Assembly: GCF_003590095.1 (NCBI RefSeq) | Contig: NC_039494.1 | Coordinates: 5,456,001 to 5,520,000, forward strand | DNA length: 64,000 bases | Reading direction: 5' to 3' | Source: Trichoplusia ni | Taxonomy: Eukaryota; Arthropoda; Insecta; Lepidoptera; Noctuidae | In this document: positions 49,201 through 60,800 of the stretch, one piece after another | Numbering within the stretch: position 1 is the first letter of the stretch | Layout: each line of letters opens with the position of its first letter | Notes under the pieces: model-generated | Seen by the model: the letters and a program-made list of their open reading frames with translations, nothing else | Told to the model about the DNA's origin: nothing | Databases searched by the model: none | Program-made: the position numbers and the translations under genes

Positions 49201-50734
49201 AGCTTTTTCTTGGTTTTATTCTTGGTTTTGAAACGCGAAAGGTAATAAGTGTGATGAGCAAAAAAGGTAAATAGTTTTATTGCAATATTAATATGTGTTT
49301 TATATGTGAAGCATTGACGGCTTAATTACATAACCAATTTGGAGAAAATGAAGGCTTCTTTTCATCTGTAATACCAAAGCAACACGTTGCGTTTAAAGAT
49401 TGTAGCTAATACATAGTTAATTTATTTGGTGTGTGGCTACGATATAAAAAAAAAACAATTAATCTTATACCTAATAAGCTATACCATAACCTATTATCGA
49501 TAATTTATTTTCCCATCACTAAACTGTACGTTGAGTGTCGGACACCGATGTCGGAACAAGTCTCGTGCTTCTCGAACAGCGATGTGATTTAATGCTCGAG
49601 TATTCCGACATTCGTTGAACGTCGAATACGAAATCAATATTTGACACTACAGCGGATTACTGCAAGCATCCCGTAAGCTGCTTAATTAGTCCTTCAGCAT
49701 TTGAAACGCAATTGCTGTAACAGACAACTGAAGTGAATTGGATTTTGGATAATTCAACAGGGATTTATTGTAATTTTAATTTAATTACGGTTATAAATGG
49801 GGTATTAAACTATGGGATTTTCGAGTGATTTACGGGATAGCCAATAATGTCAAGTATGAAAAAACATGAGTACATTATTCACATTTCGAGACCCCAAAAC
49901 TCGAGTCCAAAAGTTATAAATATACGTCCAAGCACCTTTTTACCAGACCAAAAAACATTTTTTTTTTATCCATTTGATTTTTGACAGCAAATATCGATAT
50001 CTTGCCTCGACCCCTAGTACCTAAAAACCAGTCTTCCATAAACTAACTTAATAACAAGTTCGTGTTAAACGATACTCACTTCGTACAGATAATATTAATA
50101 TACATAAATAGGCTGTAACTAGAATGTTACTCCTACTTAAGCATCCATTTATTTGTATCTGACCATCGATGCTTTTACTCGTTAAATACACAACACTATT
50201 TCAAGTTTCTCCTATCTTATGTTCCTAACAAGGCCTATGATAAATCCTAAGCAATTATTTTATATTTATGTATAGAATAATTTAGATCAGTAAGGAGTAT
50301 TTATAGATCGTTTATGTACGGAGGGTATAAATTAGTTTTACATATTATTTCACACAAACGACATGATTTCTTATTAGCAATATGAAAAACAAACTTATTA
50401 AATTAATAGATTTTTTTCTATATCATAGATCATCACACTTTGTATCTTTAATAAGCTTAACTTGCATAATTTTAAATAATACAATAGGTATCAAATAAGA
50501 AATTTCATCCACGAAAACGTGACCAGAAGGCTGACATCTTTGGGTCATTTAATGACAATATCCTTCTTCGAGTAAAAACCTAATATTATGGTTTGTTCTC
50601 CTAACAATGAATAAAGAAAAACAGTTTTGTAAAACAATAAAAGTTTTCCTTTAGAAATATAAAAATCCCAAGAAAAAAATGTTTGATAAAACTGTTTACT
50701 GTAAACTTAATAATACCACTCAGCTAAATCTATA

Positions 50735-50982
50735 TCTATACTAATATATAAAGCTGAAGAGTTTGTTTGTTTGGACGCGCTAATCTCAGGAACTACTGGT
50801 TCAAATTGAAAAATTCTTTTTGTGTTGAATAGTCCATTCATCGAGGAAGGTTTTAGGCTATAAACCATCACGCTGCGACTAATAGGAGCGAAGATACAAT
50901 GGAAAATGTGAAAAAGCAGGGCAGTTATAAATCATAACTTATATCTTCTACCCACGGAGACGAAGTCGCGGGCAATAGCTAG
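50735..50982 (+). mobile_element. short non-autonomous Helitron, complete
   Basis: It starts TCTATACTAATATATAAAGC directly after A and ends with GACGAAGTCGCGGGC, AATAG and CTAG (50979-50982), directly before T. This gives both Helitron boundaries and a GC-rich 3' hairpin region in 248 bp. It is the same family as the intron 3 copy at 41752. It has no coding capacity and would depend on a helicase supplied elsewhere. Confidence 0.8.
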
Positions 50983-53123
50983 TTAGGAATATTTATGTAG
51001 TTTAATACGATACAAATATCAAAACTAAAGTATTTAAAGATACAAATCTCTTAAGATAAAATCTACACGAAGTCTCATTAAAAACGCTTCACCCAACTTC
51101 GTCCAATGTTTCATAATGGCTTAGCATCATTCAAAAACGATCAAAATACTCGAGCAAGGCTTAAAGTTCAATGATAAACATCTGTATGGTTGATAAACGC
51201 CCCATAAATAAGATTAGGTTGTACAAAGAATGGTGTCCCACGCTTTCGAGATAGTAAAATTGATACCAACATTCTATGGTGATAAAGCCTAATTAGGTTA
51301 TTTGTAATAGGAGATAAGGGTTTCATAACACGGTGTATCTCTTTTTATGGGAAATTTATGTTTTTAACTCATATTTCACGAACATCTTGTGAGATGTGAT
51401 TGATATACGAATTTGATCCTTATCGGTAACGTCACCAATGTAGGTATATATTGTAAATAGCAGATAAGAAATCATGTCAGGTTAGGCTAAAGCGATACTT
51501 TTTGAAAAAAAATACTAGCTAAAGTTATTTGTTTTGCATGCACTGAAACTGTATTTAAAGAACTTTAAGGTATGATGGGTCTTCTACGAAACACAGTACC
51601 GTAATTTTTAAAGTATTCTTGGATAATTTTAAGTAGCGCAAAAATAACTAGACCGTTCAAGTTTCTTCATAGAAATACTTATTTCCCGTACTTTCACAAC
51701 GCCATTTAAAAATCACAAGCCGCTCGTTAAGGAGTATCAAGCACGAACCCCTGCGGCCAGTGTCACTACAAAATACTATTTATCGTGATTGATACGGCCT
51801 GTCTCTGCGGTCGCCACATGCTAATTTATGCTAAACATTCACCAACTTACCACACACCTAAACTATTCAAATTTGATCTGTATTCCTTTCTCCACAAAGC
51901 TCTCAGTAACTGCAAACGATGGCTAATTTCTTTAACGTTCTTGCATTTTTTATTGATGCAGTGGAAACAAAAGAATTTCACCCTTAATGTGTAGAATTTA
52001 AGGTTGCCTGCAACGGAATTTGTTATTTGGTATAACAGTAATCTGAATACCGCCTGACCGTTTCATGTAAGCGTCAACTATGTAAAACCCTTTTTAAATA
52101 TTAACTTTGTTTGTTTTTTTGTTATATAATTATACTGGTTTGTTTGTGATTGACATCTTTGAATGAGGAATGGCTAACATTTGTCAAAGATCATTTACAG
52201 AAGATTTGTAAGGAATGTTAGAAGATGCTCTCATTACGCTATGTTTTTCTAGTATGATGTGTCGATATGAAGAGAATCCTGATTTACACGATTTTGGCAC
52301 CCCAAAAAGGTTTTTATTAAACAACTCATTTAAATGGCCATAGTCACAGCTCTTAAGCTAATTAGTAAAAAAATTACACCCAGGGTGACATAACACCGCT
52401 TATTTTACAGCTCTAAAAATACACCAGAAAAGATTTCAAAAATCCAGACTACAAAAACAATAAAAATCTTAAAACACAACACCACTTCAATTTCTTTTCA
52501 CATTATCTTAAATTTCGAGCCCGAAAAGCCTTAAAACAAGAGCCTTTGTTCTCTTTCAGTAACAAGGACTCATCACCATTAACACCCTTTAGAGCGTCCA
52601 CTATCCCTCTTAATTTTTTATACCTTAATTTAATTGAAAAAAGGGAAAAGTCGCCTGATTCAAAGTATCCTTTATCTGTTACCAATCTTCCAGTGTCCCC
52701 CAGTAGCGTTACACATAAGAAAGTTACATGAAAGCATTAATTACTTAGTCATTGGACATTGCTGAAGTCTGCGGGGCAAAGTGCAAGCGGCAGCGGTTTA
52801 TGTTGAGCAAGATGATTCTGGCTTCTGGATTCGTGTTTATAGAGTACTGAGTTTGATCCATACCGATATTAATTAAATTAGTTATATTTATTGATTAATA
52901 TTGAACGCACGCTAAAGAAAAGAAAAAGTATAAGAAAAAAGAGATTAAAATAAATATAAGCCATACGAATCTGCATGAATGACGTTATTTAAATGTGAAA
53001 AATATCTCAAGTTGCTACTTCAATACATTTTTACATTAGAGTAAACTATTCTTTCTTAAAAACTAAAATATAGTACCTACTTAACGGAACAAAACAAAAC
53101 TTAACAACCCGTGTAGGCTTGTT
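50983..53123. other. non-coding stretch, nothing recognised
   Basis: No supported gene. Frames near 51785 and 52503-52731 are AT-driven and lack homology. Confidence 0.5.
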
Positions 53124-53585
53124 ATGTTTCAGAAATTATTCATCGGTCTAAATTTACGATCTCCTACCAGCTCGTCGCTTGCACCACCCACCAACACCAA
53201 GACCACAAATGGATGGAGTCCATTTAATCTCGTGGGATTTAATTGCAGCACCTTTCGATTCGCCGCCGGTGCCAGCCATTTATTGGACGGAAGATTTACT
53301 GGTGACTGTGTCGATTACTGGACGTTTCATTTTTTTTTCTCCAAGTGCCACAAAGCTTGTGTAGTAACCGCGAAATGTTGTGGCGAAGATGATTTAAAGC
53401 TAATGTGGGAATGGGAAACAAAAGATGGAATTAGCGCATTGTGTGAGGATCGTAAAATTGTGGAAGATGATTGTTGGTGTGTTATTACTGTATGCTTTTC
53501 CAATATCGCTCGGAAACCAAAAAGACTGATGCTGAAAATAAATAAGAACTATTTTAGTTCAGAATACAACGCAACAAACTTATAA
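53124..53585 (+). CDS. unrecognised 153-codon open frame, doubtful
   Basis: After the transposase this is the longest uninterrupted frame in the window, and it has an ATG start. The predicted protein has no motif I recognise: a Ser/Thr/Pro-rich start (about 12-35), a middle with Phe-Phe-Phe runs from a poly-T tract, then a cysteine-containing segment (CHKACVVTAKCCGEDD, about 75-90) and a basic end. There is no convincing signal peptide, no neighbouring gene, and no splice-linked partner that I can see. The 5' half is less AT-rich than its flanks. It could be a chance frame, a decayed gene, or an exon-containing fragment of something unannotated. Chance is the most likely reading. Confidence 0.15.
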   Translation: MFQKLFIGLNLRSPTSSSLAPPTNTKTTNGWSPFNLVGFNCSTFRFAAGASHLLDGRFTGDCVDYWTFHFFFSKCHKACVVTAKCCGEDDLKLMWEWETKDGISALCEDRKIVEDDCWCVITVCFSNIARKPKRLMLKINKNYFSSEYNATNL

Positions 53586-55550
53586 GTTAAATTATTATTA
53601 TCTGACAATACTCAATCTCCTTATTTTGCACACGTAGTATGCAATAGCTCTGCATCTACTTTGGATTCTCTCAGTCTGTTCTCCTATTAAGCGAGGGTGA
53701 ATGATTCCTGGTGGATGCCCAATAAAATTTTAGATTAGTTTAGTAAATTAGTTAATTTCTCTCAACTAATAACAACAACTCTACATGTTGGACCTGTGTG
53801 CTTTTGCACTCCTTCAAAAGATATTTTCCTATAAAGTTATCCCGTAATGAAAGAAGTTTAAAAATATTAGTAATACACTTCCCATATATTTAAATTATCT
53901 TTTCTTTTTATAATAATATATTTGCATTTCATTTTTCAACTCGTCTTTCCACATGCAAAAATTCAACGTCAATACCACCAGTAAAGTTCCACCGATACCA
54001 ATCCATTTCATTTCCACAGAATATCAGGCACAAATTCAAAGCAACACAGAAAGTCAATCGAATATTTTCGCAGAAAGGAAAAACAAACACATTGAATTTC
54101 AGCACTTCATATTGGCAGCCTTTCAGTTGCATCGCATCAACTTTATGGTATAATGCATCGTGCACACTGAAAATTACTGCGGATTTTTGATCAACTCCCA
54201 ACAATAATTAAGTAAAGAATTTAATTAGCGATGCGAGTTTTCCATCAGACTGATTAATTGGAAAGTATTCATATGTATATAACCGTATGTGAGTGGAAGA
54301 GTACAGTTATGAATTTATTTTCTGTTGCATTTTTTTCTTTAACTTTTTAAACCATAAAGTTGATGAATGGCTTGTAAGTTAAATGAGACGTAAAATATAA
54401 TGACGTATTATAAACTGGCTCATCAACTTTAACATCTCTATTAAAGCAGAATTGATTACATTATTTAATTCATTATTTTATTGTAAACAGCAAAGTGTCT
54501 CACTTGTGGCGCTTTATAGACCAGACTTTTATTCTAGTGCTAATAAATATTTCGATAAGAAGTAAATTACGTATAATTACACAATGCGATATTTTTTTAA
54601 ATAAGCTCAAAACACCAAATAATGTATTAATACGATTGACAACTTTTTTATAGAAAATTATGCAATCTTAATTGAAATATCGAATCCGAGCAATGTGTTC
54701 TCGCCTCATATGTTTTCAACGGAACGTATGGCGCAAGCTAATGCAAAAAATAAAGGTGTTGGTAAAGAAACACCTATCTCATATCGAAAAATTGGATCGT
54801 GGGATATTTTGAGGAAAAATTCTGCACAGATAAACTGATTTAGATAGGTTTGTGAATGAAAATGGCGGAGCACGGTTTGCATTTATACTGTTACCAAATA
54901 TGTACTTTTGGGATAAAAATATTACAACTGGTTTTTGGTTAGGGTGATATTCTTTTTTAAGAACGGTTCGATGACTCAATTTGGGTGATGATGGAATTTT
55001 AGATATTTGGACTTCTATTCTTTTCAAGTGGCTAACAACAATATTTATTTCGACATCATCGAATAGTTATGTTTCTGCTTATTCCTTAGAACACATAAGA
55101 TGACACTAACATTGGCCGTAAACAAGATTTTTTTTGTAATCCCAATCGCTTTTTTATGAATTTTTGAAACCTCACTATTTTCAAAAGACAAACCTTCTCA
55201 AACTAAAATCAAAATGTCATCCATATTTTTGACATGATTAGGCCAAAAAACGCTTCCTCAATATTCCAAATATTCCGCGTCAACTTCTCACGACCGTTAA
55301 AAGTGAAGAGTAATTGGAGACACATGTACGCTCAAACATCTACATCCGAGTGTGTCTAATTACACTAGAAATATGCCCCGGGGATATTGTTAATTGATAT
55401 ATATAGTACCCACGTGTAAAACTACGGGGTAATTATGATTTATGAGCTAAAGAATGTTTCATCTTCCACTTTAAAAGAATTTAGTGTGGTGTTTTTGTAA
55501 AATATGGTTATGATTTGATTGGGTACAGGTTGGAAGGACTTGAATGTCCT
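53586..55550. other. non-coding stretch, nothing recognised
   Basis: No supported gene or repeat. The frames at 53929-54204 overlap each other on opposite strands and show no homology. Confidence 0.5.
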
Positions 55551-55640
55551 ATTTTTAACCGACTTCAAAAAAAGGAGGAGGTTCTCAATTCGACTGTATT
55601 TTTTTTTTTTTTGAGAGGTTACTTTCTATTTTTGAACTTC
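55551..55640 (+). repeat. dispersed repeat start with poly-T tract
   Basis: AACCGACTTCAAAAAAAGGA followed by GGAGGTTCTCAATTCGACTG and a long T run is a wording I recognise from many moth loci. It lies just before the Penelope-like remnant and may be linked to it. Confidence 0.45.
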
Positions 55641-55679
55641 TTTTTTATTATTTTTCATTATTGTCAAACATTTTATGTG

Positions 55680-56116
55680 TATTGAAATAAAACTACTTTT
55701 ACGGATTTTATCGCGGTTTAATTTTAGATTTTAGTTCCCGACGTTAATCCTCGCTAAAGAATCCAAATTCCTACCTAGGATGTTTCGCGAGGCTATTGAG
55801 ATTAAAAAAACACCCTAATTTCAATGGAGAAGATGGCTGGAAGATATCACCTACTTGGGATCCAATAATAAATAATCTCAAGGCCAAACCCAAGAGCAGC
55901 GCTGCAAGACATCAAGACACAGTGAGCTCATACTGCGTAGGTCGGACCACTAATAATTAATTAAAATATGAAGGTAGAACGAGCAACATCTTCTGTCAAG
56001 ACGAACGCCATCTCAGCCTGCCCGTGACCATGATACCTGCAAAGGTTTCGAAACGTCGGGAACTAAAATCTAAATTTAAACCGCGATAAAATCAAAAGTA
56101 GTTTCATTTCAATGTC
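55680..56116 (+). mobile_element. Penelope-like retroelement remnant with inverted arms
   Basis: The arm at 55680-55746 (containing TTTTATCGCGGTTTAATTTT and AGTTCCCGACG) recurs in inverted form at 56052-56116 (CGTCGGGAACTAAAATC, then AAACCGCGATAAAATC) with few differences. Between them, 55766-55960 on the plus strand encodes PRMFREAIEIKK and, after a one-base insertion in an A run at 55804-55810, HPNFNGEDGWKISPTWDP and a stop at 55958-55960. That block resembles the C-terminal end of Penelope-like proteins, after their GIY-YIG nuclease. Reverse transcriptase is absent, so this is a short dead copy. Confidence 0.55.
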
Positions 56117-57616
56117 TAACATTCGCGTAAACCTAAGAAACCACTATTTTATGTGTATTCTATGTTGCACCTGCTAACCTAAGTTTTTGCATTAAATTAT
56201 TTTTGCCCTCTCAAGCAACAGGGTAATGTTTCAGCAAGTGACCCACTGTTAACAAATGCTGACATATGACAATTTGCCTACCTGACCCATCAGCAAGCAT
56301 ACTCTGACAGACACCAATCCTGAAAATAACGCACCCTCTAAAAATCGTTAATTTTCGTGCGCTAGATGGACAGAAAAATATAATGGGGCCAAAATGACCC
56401 ACGTCAACATTTTACCACTAATTCTGGTCGTAGTACCCTCTCGTGATGCGGGTCACGGGCGCGACACAAATTAATCCATTTAAAATACATGCACAATTCG
56501 ACCTAACATACCCATGCGAACATGAATAAATAAAACGTACGCGGCGTCGACCCAAATCCGCGGCAACCAAGGATTTTTGCAAAAGTCCAATTTTGGTTGC
56601 GGCGGAAGGGTTACTATTGTTGTTCATCAGGTATGAATTTCTATAGATCTCTTGCATCATCTTGATATCCAACGCAAATAAAAGAAAGTACATAATACTG
56701 TAGGCATTAATTATAACGTAAATTATGAATATTAACACAATATTTTTGCAACTGGTTCCAGGAATAAGTAATATTATTTACATTGAATTAATAACTTAGT
56801 CCATTTGTATCAACAACTAGCAACATTGTAAACAATAAAACTGTTTGTCTTGTCTATTAAATATAAAAAGAGGTACACAAATGTTAATCGAAAGCTTTAG
56901 TTAAATCCAAACATTAGAGTGCACTTCGATTAAATAACCGTCAACAAATCAATAATTTCTACCGACCATCGTTATCTGATCGCGACTTCCTCATCAGATA
57001 GGCTATCTCCTGCCATCGCCGGTATCGACACCTCGCTTATTTGCTTATCTAGTAGATAAATGCAGATAACCCAATGATTCCGATTTTACTGTTTATACTT
57101 TGATAATTCCGTTGTAATCGGTGTTCAATGTATTTTATTGAAAGTGTGAGGTGATATGAATGGAGATGATTCTTAAGAAGGATATTTTTAAAGTAATGAT
57201 TTTGTGTTTGACTATCTATTTTTTATGACTAGAATAATACATGGTAGTACGTGCGTTAGAGTTTTTTAAACTGAGAAATATCTATGAGGTTAACGAAGCT
57301 TAAATCACATATTTATACATGCTTGAACGATGTAAACAACATAAATAACAAGGAAATCAAAAAGCAAACGAATATCGATGAAACGTCAATCAAATTTATA
57401 AAGAGCGGTAATACGATCCCGTGGGCTCTCATTATTTCATAATAAAAGGTTAAAACCAGACAGTTCAAAGAAGCTTTTGAAATCCGAAACCTATCCTGTA
57501 TATAGAAAATGCAAAATTAAAAAGACGAACAACGCTTGAGAACAGGAATAGTCAATAGTCACTTCATATTGTGTTTACTGTGTAAACCGCATGAGGTTCC
57601 GTGGTATAGCGTTACG
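56117..57616. promoter_or_regulatory. non-coding region with a CpG-rich block and a GATA-site cluster
   Basis: About 56430-56610 holds roughly 16 CpG in 180 bases (for example GGGTCACGGGCGCGAC and AACGTACGCGGCGTCGAC), unlike the surroundings. At 56972-57106 there are seven WGATAR sites: 56972-56977, 56996-57001, 57003-57008, 57045-57050, 57054-57059, 57064-57069 and 57101-57106. A clustered GATA array beside a CpG-rich block suggests an enhancer or promoter region. No gene start is proven. Confidence 0.4.
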
Positions 57617-57829
57617 ATGCACCACAGGGCCAACGAAAACAATGTGTATAAAAATATAAAGCAATCCATTGCTGCTCTTGGCATAAACGAATTTGAACTT
57701 TTTGAAGCAAGCGACGTAATGGATGAATTTTGTGGCGAAAGCGTTGTGGCGGTTGGAGACGAAAATGATAATTTGGTAGATAGTGAAGGGATTGTATATC
57801 CTGCGGGAGCACGGGCCGGAGTTGAGTGA
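57617..57829 (+). CDS. unrecognised 70-codon open frame, doubtful
   Basis: The first ATG in this frame is at 57617. The predicted product has a balanced composition unlike the AT-driven frames elsewhere: NVYKNIKQSIAALGINEFEL, then FEASDVMDEFCGESVVAVGD, and an acidic end. The spacing of hydrophobic residues (I..S..ALG....LFEA.D) faintly recalls the C-terminal half of calponin-homology domains, but too weakly to assign. It lies about 500 bp after the GATA-site cluster. It may be an exon of a larger gene, a decayed fragment, or chance. Confidence 0.25.
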   Translation: MHHRANENNVYKNIKQSIAALGINEFELFEASDVMDEFCGESVVAVGDENDNLVDSEGIVYPAGARAGVE

Positions 57830-60800
57830 ACTTACCTAACCTAAATTGTCGACAATAGTGCCATTGTCTGAACGTTGGGAAATTTTCTTGGTGGTTTTAA
57901 ATTTGTCATAGAAGGTAGTGATAAATAAACGCAGAAAGTTATCAGATGATAACTAACTGAATCAAATGTAATCTAACTTTCATCGCAAATTAGTTATTTA
58001 TTTATTTCGTATTCTATTTTAATGGAACTTTAAGTATCGCGACTCGAATCTGTTATGAATCAATAAATCTAGTTAAATAAAGTTCATTTTTATTATTGTT
58101 TTTTTTAGTTTGAGGTGTTTTGCATTTTAGTTATATTCATCTTTATGAATATTACACGAACAATTGTTTTTTCAAAAATGTATTGAGCTCAACAATGTGT
58201 TAGTAAGTACTCAAGAATACATTTTTAACAAAAATCGTTGCTTAAGTACTACTTATAAACTAGCTTCATTAAATGCTAGTACCACATATAACGACATAAT
58301 CACAGTCTCAATACGTGTAATTTGCAGGATCTACACAATCAACTCATCAGATTCGGTATCCCTGCACATTCCTACACTCCAAGCGAAGATTAAAGACATA
58401 CAGCTCCACCTAAGGTACGTAATTAAGGTTGCGACAGCCGCAAATTGGTAGTCATCAATAACGCGGCTTATCTGCGCATAGTCAATTAAAACGCTATCTC
58501 CGTTACATCTCGGCTAAGGTGACGGTGAAAGCTGAGAATAAATATGGTTTTTGTAAAATGTTGCTGAAATTTATGCAAAAGAAAGCGTCGGTTACTGCTA
58601 CTAGCGTGTTACTCCAGATCCTTTTAAGCTTACTAAGTAGTCAATTTCAAATAAAGATCTATTTAAAGTGGTGAAGGCAATGTTCAAAGTATAAATATCT
58701 TCAAAGCTTCAAAATTGAAATTAAACATTCGACAACACCTATGACATGGCACCTAAACCTTTAACTCAACACACCAATTAAGCAGAAACACTAAAATTTT
58801 ACGACTAACATAAGTTCCCTTGAGCTTCCTAAAATAAAATCCCGGACAATTGTCGCGAATTCTGGACGCGTTCCAACTTAACACCACGTCAACATGGCAG
58901 ATGTCACTGCGCAGGATTTCCTCTTTTTTGGGATATTTTTTTGTGAGTTCGTGACGAAGTTTTTGTTGAACTAAAATGAACCGAATATGAAGTTCATTGT
59001 TTTGGACTTTTGATGTTAGCGGGATTGTATCAGCTGGTTATTTTAGGAGAGATATTGTTATTGAATTGTTTTTAATGAAAAGGTTGGACTGTTTTGTGAA
59101 ACAACTGCGAACTGAATTTGAGTGGATGTGGTGAGTAAAATGATGGAGTAAGTACCTAAATATATTTCTGGATTCGTACAAAGTCGAATGTAGCTTTCAA
59201 GTTATAAGTGACTTACATGTTCATTGACCAGAATAAGGCAATTTAGAAGCTTTGAGTCACTGACTGTTATTACTTTTACTAATATTCTTTATCATCCATA
59301 GAGTCATTGTAAGAAATGATCACAGACGTGATAAATTGTTTTTATGCAGTGATGCTAAAAAATAATTCTCGCGTATTAGAGACTTGCTTTGCACTATGTA
59401 CATTAGGCCATTTCAAAGGATTCCTGAATACTCATTCTTCAAAGTAATTATCGCCCCTTATTGCATTATGATTCTTAGAATCTTGTTGCAGTAAAAATAC
59501 TTTGAATACCGAATTGCAGACACAGACAGATATTTAAGTGACATCTCTAAACGATCTGCCGCAGACTGATATGATCTGGATGTCATCTGCTTTAGCATTT
59601 ACAATACTTAAGACTAAGACAAACTGTTTTAAGAACATTGTGTTTGGTCAGAAACGTGGTGAAAGAAATTCCTGATCTTTGTTCATTTGTTGTAGATTGC
59701 TTATTTAAGGGTATCGCTTGGAATTTTAATAGATAGGTATAGATTTAGATAAACCTATATGGTTATGAGATGAAAAAGTGAGACTAAGGGATCGAACACT
59801 TTTTTTGTATGTCTTTTGTCTTTTGCCACCATGTTTAAAAATGAAAAATCAGTTAGTTGTACAAGTTATAACAGCATATACTATCGACACATGAAACTTT
59901 CTTAATCTCCATCTAAAGTTAGTTTTCGAATATTTCAAAATGCAAAAGCAGTGTCCGTTCTATAATATCGAATAGTTCGGCTAAACTGCACCGTATTGCG
60001 CGTACGTGACGTGAAACACAAAAGCAGACACCTGCAAATATTTGGTGAAGGGGGAACATTTCTATAGTCATTAATTTCGTCTTTATAATTTCGATTATAC
60101 CGGCTTGCAGTGTTAAATTACGTCATTAATTAAAAAAGTTATTTGAATTGTCGTGTTTTATGCCTAAAATGAAATTTCTAGATAGCACAAAATTTTCATC
60201 ACTTTCTAAACTTTGATTTCAGAACAAAGAGGAAACATATACCATGAATGAGACAGCAAATTAAAAATAATGACGTCTTTCATCAAACAATAGAAATACA
60301 CAGAATATATCCAAAAATAAACATGAGTTCCTAATTTACTAAAGCCAACACGAGAGAAGCAAACGTACTCATAAGACTGTCAGCTATTCACAAACGCTTC
60401 GTATTCTTACGTTACACCCATTCATTTACGAATAATAAGATTTGCTCCAAATATATCTTTTGTCCTTTAATCGTTTTCCTTTGACGCGGAACAACAGTCC
60501 CTATCTAAGCTGTTGTCATCAGCATTCAAATGATGGCAAATATCGAGGCGGAGTGTACGGCAAACACCGATGCGTTTTACTTAATTGAATGCCTAATGAC
60601 TCTGGTATGAAACGGTAAGGGTACGCGCTTACTGGTTGTGGATGTTCGGAGCGAACGCGAGCGAGCAAGTGTATCTTATATATATATTTTTTACTTTTTA
60701 TCTGATTGGTATAAAGATAGTCTTGAGGTAAAAAATATAAGTTCCGTTATTTGGACATGATCTAAAAATGGACGTAACATACAAATTCTTTAAGGAAAAG

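Larger units (their letters stand above)
45620..50734. other. non-coding stretch upstream of the peroxidase-family gene
   Basis: No supported gene. The frames at 47891-48306 and 48963-49166 have no recognisable homology. The repeat at 46104 and the small palindrome at 46093 are listed separately. Regulatory sites for the gene at 45571 may lie in the first kilobase, but none is evident beyond the core promoter. Confidence 0.45.
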
